Assembly: GCA_002440945.1 (NCBI GenBank)
Contig: DJWG01000114.1
Span: 1 to 8,161, forward strand
DNA length: 8,161 bases
Origin: Rhodobacteraceae bacterium UBA6236
Lineage (GTDB): Bacteria > Pseudomonadota > Alphaproteobacteria > Rhodobacterales > Rhodobacteraceae
Direction of reading: 5' to 3'
Both the position numbers and the translations under genes were made by a program. The notes below the pieces were generated by a model that worked only from the letters and a program-made list of their open reading frames with translations, had not been told where the DNA came from and made no database searches. Positions within the stretch are counted from its first letter, which is position 1, and each line of letters opens with the position of its first letter. Shown here one piece after another: positions 5,690 to 8,161 of this stretch.

Positions 5690-6439
5690 TTGGAAAAGAT
5701 CTCCACCGTCCGTGCCGCTGATACCTGCCTCAGGATCCTGCAGCACATCGCCTTCGCCGAAGGTCCTCTGGGTGTCACGCAGATCGCGGCGCAGGTGGAT
5801 ACGGCCAAAGGCGCTGTACACAAGCACCTCCGGACGCTGATCGACCATGGCATGGTTGTGCAGAACGCCCAGACATCGCTTTACAGTGTAGGTCCCAAGG
5901 TCTGGCTGATGGGGCAAAGAGCGCCTCAGGCGCAGGAGCTATCAGAAATTGCTTTGCCGCTCATGCGGGCCACTCGCGACGAGTTGGGCCTTGCGGTCGT
6001 GCTGAGCGTTCCCACTCCAAGATCGGCTTTCGTGCTGGCCACCCTGTCCAGCAACCAACCGATCGACATCGGCGTGAAACCCGGCAGTGAGCTGTCGCTT
6101 CATGCATCCGCCCAAGGGCTCGTCATGTTGGCCTTCGGCAAATCCGAACTGCGTGAGGCGTTGAAACCTCCGCTTGCAAAGATCACGCCCAAGACGATCA
6201 CCGACATCGATGAAATTCTTGCTGCCGTGAAGGTCGTGGCCGCACAAGGGTATGCCGTGACACCCGAGCAATCGCTTCTTGGCATAAACGCCCTGTCTGC
6301 CCCAATCTTCGATCGGAACGGTACGCTGGTGGGAAGCATCGGACTGATCGGATCAGTCCAGTATCTTCCACCCCAACCCGAAGCACGGCAGATCGAAGCA
6401 GTGCGGAACCTGACCCGCCAGATTTCCGACAGACTATGA
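5690..6439 (+). CDS. IclR-family transcriptional regulator
   Basis: A 249-residue DNA-binding regulator of typical IclR length. The N-terminal winged helix-turn-helix covers about residues 6-70: VRAADTCLRILQHIAF, then the HTH GVTQIAAQVDTAKGAVHKHLRTLIDHGMV (28-56), and the wing ending in LYSVGPKVWLMG. The effector domain (about 85-245) has the usual landmarks: LPLMRATRDELGLAVVLS, GSELSLHASAQGLVMLAFG (132-150), GYAVTPEQSLLGINALSAPIFDRNG (187-211), and GSIGLIG. It probably senses the transported acid or a pathway intermediate and controls the divergent operon, perhaps also itself. The only usable start is TTG at 5690: the frame is closed at 5651-5653, there is no ATG or GTG in between, and the next Met would remove the HTH. 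No strong ribosome binding site precedes it, consistent with low expression. Repressor or activator role is not decided by sequence; operator position suggests repression. Confidence 0.93.
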   Translation: MEKISTVRAADTCLRILQHIAFAEGPLGVTQIAAQVDTAKGAVHKHLRTLIDHGMVVQNAQTSLYSVGPKVWLMGQRAPQAQELSEIALPLMRATRDELGLAVVLSVPTPRSAFVLATLSSNQPIDIGVKPGSELSLHASAQGLVMLAFGKSELREALKPPLAKITPKTITDIDEILAAVKVVAAQGYAVTPEQSLLGINALSAPIFDRNGTLVGSIGLIGSVQYLPPQPEARQIEAVRNLTRQISDRL

Positions 6440-6602
6440 CGACAAGGTTCCGTTCCAAAATCTCCCTTCGGACAGCGCGATCGGGGACAAGGTCCCGATC
6501 ACGCTGACGAAATCGGGGGGGGGGCGCCACCAGCCCGTCACCCTGCGCGAAGCCGGAAAACCTTGTCTTCGGGTGGTCCAGCGTTGGGGGGGCGGATCAG
6601 CC
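6440..6602. other. Non-coding junction DNA between iclR gene and IS66 relic
   Basis: No credible gene on either strand. It holds the stem-loop at 6479-6500, a ten-G run at 6515-6524, a seven-G run at 6586-6592, and a repeated GACAAGGT word. The word is direct at 6441 and 6486 and inverted as AACCTTGTC at 6559-6567. This looks like scar sequence left by an element that has decayed; its identity is not established. Confidence 0.4.
6479..6500 (+). terminator. Possible stem-loop after the iclR-type gene
   Basis: GATCGGG (6479-6485) pairs perfectly with CCCGATC (6494-6500) around an 8-base loop, 40 bases after the iclR stop. Inner GAC/GTC could extend it with a one-base bulge. No T-run follows, so intrinsic termination is doubtful; it is the only candidate terminator for this gene. 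Confidence 0.3.
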
Positions 6603-6902
6603 GCTGAGCGGCAGGCCGTGCGTGACCGTCGTGCGTGCCCGATCGTTGATGATCTGAAACCCTGGCTGGACCTGCAGATGCAGCGCCTGCCACAGCGCAG
6701 TGGTCTTGCCGAGGCCATCCGCTATGCGCTGCTGGCCGGCGCTCTCACCATCCGCCCGGTGACGCTCGGGCGTAAGAGCCATCTCTTGGCCGGCTCCGAC
6801 GGCGGCGCCGGCAGATGGGCCACAATCAGCAGCCTGATCACCACTGCGAAACCGAACGACGTCGAGTCCCGGGCTTGGATCACCGATGTCCTGCGCGGGT
6901 GA
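6603..6902 (+). pseudogene. Degraded IS66-family transposase, C-terminal fragment
   Basis: The frame from about 6603 reads AERQAVRDRRACPIVDDLKPWLD and then SGLAEAIRYAL. It jumps straight to IRPVTLGRKSHLLAGSDGGAGRWATISSLI and ends TTAKPNDVESRAWITDVLRG plus TGA. This is the C-terminal part of an IS66 (TnpC) transposase, a DDE enzyme normally over 500 residues. In intact members about 20 residues (a W-x-x-L-x-x-F/Y-L-x-D-G-x-x-x-x-D/N-N-x-x-E-R-A pattern, carrying the last acidic catalytic residue) lie between RYAL and IRPV. Here they are replaced by AGALT, so there is an internal deletion near 6733-6750. The usual tail after ITDVL (a dozen or more residues ending near LLPW) is also lost to an early stop. 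The N-terminal two thirds is absent. Non-functional as a transposase. Identification is from recalled family pattern. Confidence 0.82.
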
Positions 6903-6977
6903 CATATGGCCATCTTGCCTTGAGCTGGCAGCCCAGGTCGAACTGACAAGACAACGTGTCAGGAATGGGACGCTTAC
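6603..6977 (+). mobile_element. IS66-family insertion sequence relic with right end
   Basis: The transposase fragment is followed by about 75 bases ending in GGGACGCTTAC at 6977. Read inward from the end this starts GTAAGCG, matching the GTAA start known for IS66-family terminal inverted repeats. No matching left end or 8-base target duplication was found in the window, so the element has lost its left part, either by deletion or by a later rearrangement. The left limit of recognisable IS66 sequence is about 6603 and is approximate. Confidence 0.65.
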
Positions 6978-7033
6978 GCGCTTTACAGGGAACTGCCCGG
7001 CTTAAACGGGTGATATGACAATCGCGCATGTCA
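6944..7033. repeat. Two copies of palindrome TGACA-N8-TGTCA
   Basis: TGACA-N8-TGTCA occurs at 6944-6961 and again at 7016-7033, with the same arms and the same 8-base spacer length but different spacers (AGACAACG and ATCGCGCA). The second spacer has a self-complementary CGCG centre. The copies are 72 bases apart start to start. The first lies within the IS66 end and the second beyond it. They could be dimer binding sites for a regulator of the downstream gene; chance cannot be excluded. Confidence 0.4.
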
Positions 7034-7236
7034 ATCCATTACCAAGGAAAGGGCGAGACTGTGTCCTTTTGGCATCATTTTCCAACGTTCTCGTTGTGAA
7101 CCCCCTTTGTTCCGATCCGTCCTTGCTTTGACCCTGACTCGCTCTCACCCTTTACGCGTGGCCAGAAATCCCCTTGCCCCAAGGTTTTGCTTGGCGGCGG
7201 AGGGCATGAAGCTGGCGGGTGAAAAGGAACTCCTGG
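6978..7236. other. Gene-free stretch upstream of the methyltransferase
   Basis: About 260 bases with no supported gene on either strand. It contains the second TGACA-N8-TGTCA palindrome, a short CAACG-TTCT-CGTTG hairpin (7083-7096), and one possible promoter pair at 7128-7156. It is visibly less GC-rich than the methyltransferase that follows. It may hold the left boundary of an integrated element, but I see no tRNA fragment or obvious attachment-site duplication. Confidence 0.4.
7128..7156 (+). promoter_or_regulatory. Weak candidate promoter for the methyltransferase gene
   Basis: TTGACC (7128-7133) is five of six to the -35 consensus. It is followed at exactly 17 bases by TTTACG, a poor -10. 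It lies about 80 bases before the ATG. Listed only because no better candidate precedes the gene. Confidence 0.2.
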
Positions 7237-8161
7237 ATGATACGGCAGACCATCGAGATGATTGCCATTGCCGATCTGCGGCCCTGGGCGAGGAATGCCC
7301 GGACCCATTCGAAGAAGCAGCTGCGGCAGATCGCCGACAGCATCGAGACCTTCGGCTTCACCAACCCGGTGCTGATCGACGGGGCAAACACCATCCTCGC
7401 CGGCCACGGTCGCGTCGCGGCCGCGAAGCTGATCGAGATGACGCAGGTGCCCTGCGTGCGGCTCGGGCACATGACGCCGGCGCAGAAGCGCGCCTATGTC
7501 CTGGCCGACAACAAGCTGGCATTGAATGCCGGCTGGGACGACCAGCTGCTCGGCGAGGAACTGCAGGCGCTGATGGGGCTTGGGGATCTCGGCTTCGATC
7601 TCGGGGTGACCGGCTTCTCGATCGCCGAGGTCGACAGCCTGATCGAGGGGCTCTCCCCCGAGGAGCCCGGCGATCCGGAGGATGACGTGATCCCCGAGAC
7701 CGCGCCGCGGCGGGTGATGCCAGGCGATGTCTGGCAGCTCGGCCGCCACCGGCTGGTCTGCGGCGATGCCCTCGATCCGGCGGTGGTCGCGTTGCTGATG
7801 GCGGGGGAGGCGGCCCGGATGGTATTCTCCGACCCGCCCTACAACGTGAAGATCGACGGCCATGTCGGCGGCGCGGGCAAGATCAAGCACCGCGAATTCG
7901 CCATGGCCTCGGGCGAGATGAGCGCGGACGAGTTCACCTCCTTCCTGACCCGGGCCTGCCGCAACCTCGCCGACCACAGTGTCGAGGGCTCGATCCATTT
8001 CCTCTGCATGGACTGGCGGCACATGGCCGAGATGCTGACAGCGGGGCAGGCGGTCTATGACGAGCTGAAGAACCTCATTGTCTGGGCCAAGGACAATGGT
8101 GGCATGGGCAGCTTCCACCGTTCGCGCCACGAGCTGGTCTTCGCCTTCAAGAAGGGCCAGG
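7237..8161 (+). CDS. ParB-domain DNA methyltransferase (beta-class type), 3' end outside window
   Basis: The first 308 residues of a longer protein; no stop before the window ends. Residues 5-95 form a ParB/sulfiredoxin-like domain (IADLRPWARNARTHSKKQLRQIADSI, then ILAGHGRVAAAKLI at 53-66). A linker leads to the methylase part, opening with MPGDVWQLGRHRLVCGDALD (161-180). The catalytic motif DPPY is at 199-202, and the conserved SRHELVFAFKKG segment is at 297-308. DPPY ahead of the still-missing FxGxG cofactor motif indicates beta-class order, methylating adenine N6 or cytosine N4. The ATG at 7237 follows AAGGA by eight bases; a GTG at 7219 is the only other in-frame start after the TGA at 7207. 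This fusion type is frequent in prophages, integrated elements and some chromosomes, usually without a partner nuclease. It sits just past an IS66 scar, suggesting acquired DNA. Target sequence unknown. Confidence 0.9.
   Translation, partial: MIRQTIEMIAIADLRPWARNARTHSKKQLRQIADSIETFGFTNPVLIDGANTILAGHGRVAAAKLIEMTQVPCVRLGHMTPAQKRAYVLADNKLALNAGWDDQLLGEELQALMGLGDLGFDLGVTGFSIAEVDSLIEGLSPEEPGDPEDDVIPETAPRRVMPGDVWQLGRHRLVCGDALDPAVVALLMAGEAARMVFSDPPYNVKIDGHVGGAGKIKHREFAMASGEMSADEFTSFLTRACRNLADHSVEGSIHFLCMDWRHMAEMLTAGQAVYDELKNLIVWAKDNGGMGSFHRSRHELVFAFKKGQ

Noticed and set aside
6597..6905. Minus-strand 102-codon frame
   Set aside because: It is the antisense of the IS66 transposase fragment, which explains the sequence on the plus strand.
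7107..7685. 192-codon plus-strand frame overlapping the methyltransferase start
   Set aside because: From 7237 on it is an out-of-frame reading of the methyltransferase gene, rich in Arg/Ala; the part before 7237 shows no family pattern.
7075..8130. 351-codon open frame on the minus strand opposite the methyltransferase gene
   Set aside because: The plus strand encodes clear ParB and DPPY methyltransferase motifs throughout; the reverse frame is a GC-bias shadow with low-complexity His/Gly/Arg-rich content and no recognisable motif.

Overview
The window looks like an alphaproteobacterial chromosome segment, most likely Rhodobacterales (Roseobacter/Paracoccus type). The reasons are high GC, a TRAP transporter wired to a small catabolic operon, an IclR-type regulator divergent from it, and an IS66-family relic typical of these genomes. 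The assignment to a clade is inference from gene content and codon style, not from a marker gene.

Left two thirds (about 33-5587, all on the minus strand): one six-gene operon read from right to left. It starts with a TRAP solute-binding protein (DctP type), followed by the small (DctQ) and large (DctM) membrane subunits. Then come a DUF6282-like metal-dependent hydrolase, an HpcH/HpaI-family class II aldolase and a two-domain cupin protein. Three of the five junctions are tight: a 4-base GTGA overlap (DctQ/DctM), a 4-base ATGA overlap (hydrolase/aldolase) and a 20-base gap (aldolase/cupin). The two looser junctions (DctP/DctQ and DctM/hydrolase) each carry strong GC stem-loops without a T-run, consistent with differential expression along one transcript. 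The simplest reading is uptake of an organic acid, hydrolytic opening or trimming by the hydrolase, then C-C cleavage to pyruvate (or a related 2-oxoacid) plus an aldehyde. The cupin would act as an accessory isomerase, epimerase or oxygenase. The substrate cannot be read from the sequence.

Centre (5588-5689): a 102-base divergent control region between the operon and the plus-strand iclR-type gene (5690-6439, TTG start). Two sigma70-like promoters overlap almost completely back to back, built on an inverted ATTGAC/GTCAAT pair. A perfect 6-3-6 palindrome sits on the predicted operon transcription start and is the best candidate for the IclR operator.

Right third (6440-8161): a scar followed by apparently foreign DNA. 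It holds a decayed 3' part of an IS66-family transposase with an internal deletion and a recognisable IS66-type right end. About 260 bases without a gene follow, containing part of a repeated TGACA-N8-TGTCA motif. Then comes the start of a ParB-domain plus DNA methyltransferase fusion gene that runs off the window. Such genes are common in prophages and integrated elements, so this end may be the edge of a mobile island. No tRNA, rRNA, CRISPR array or replication origin was seen.
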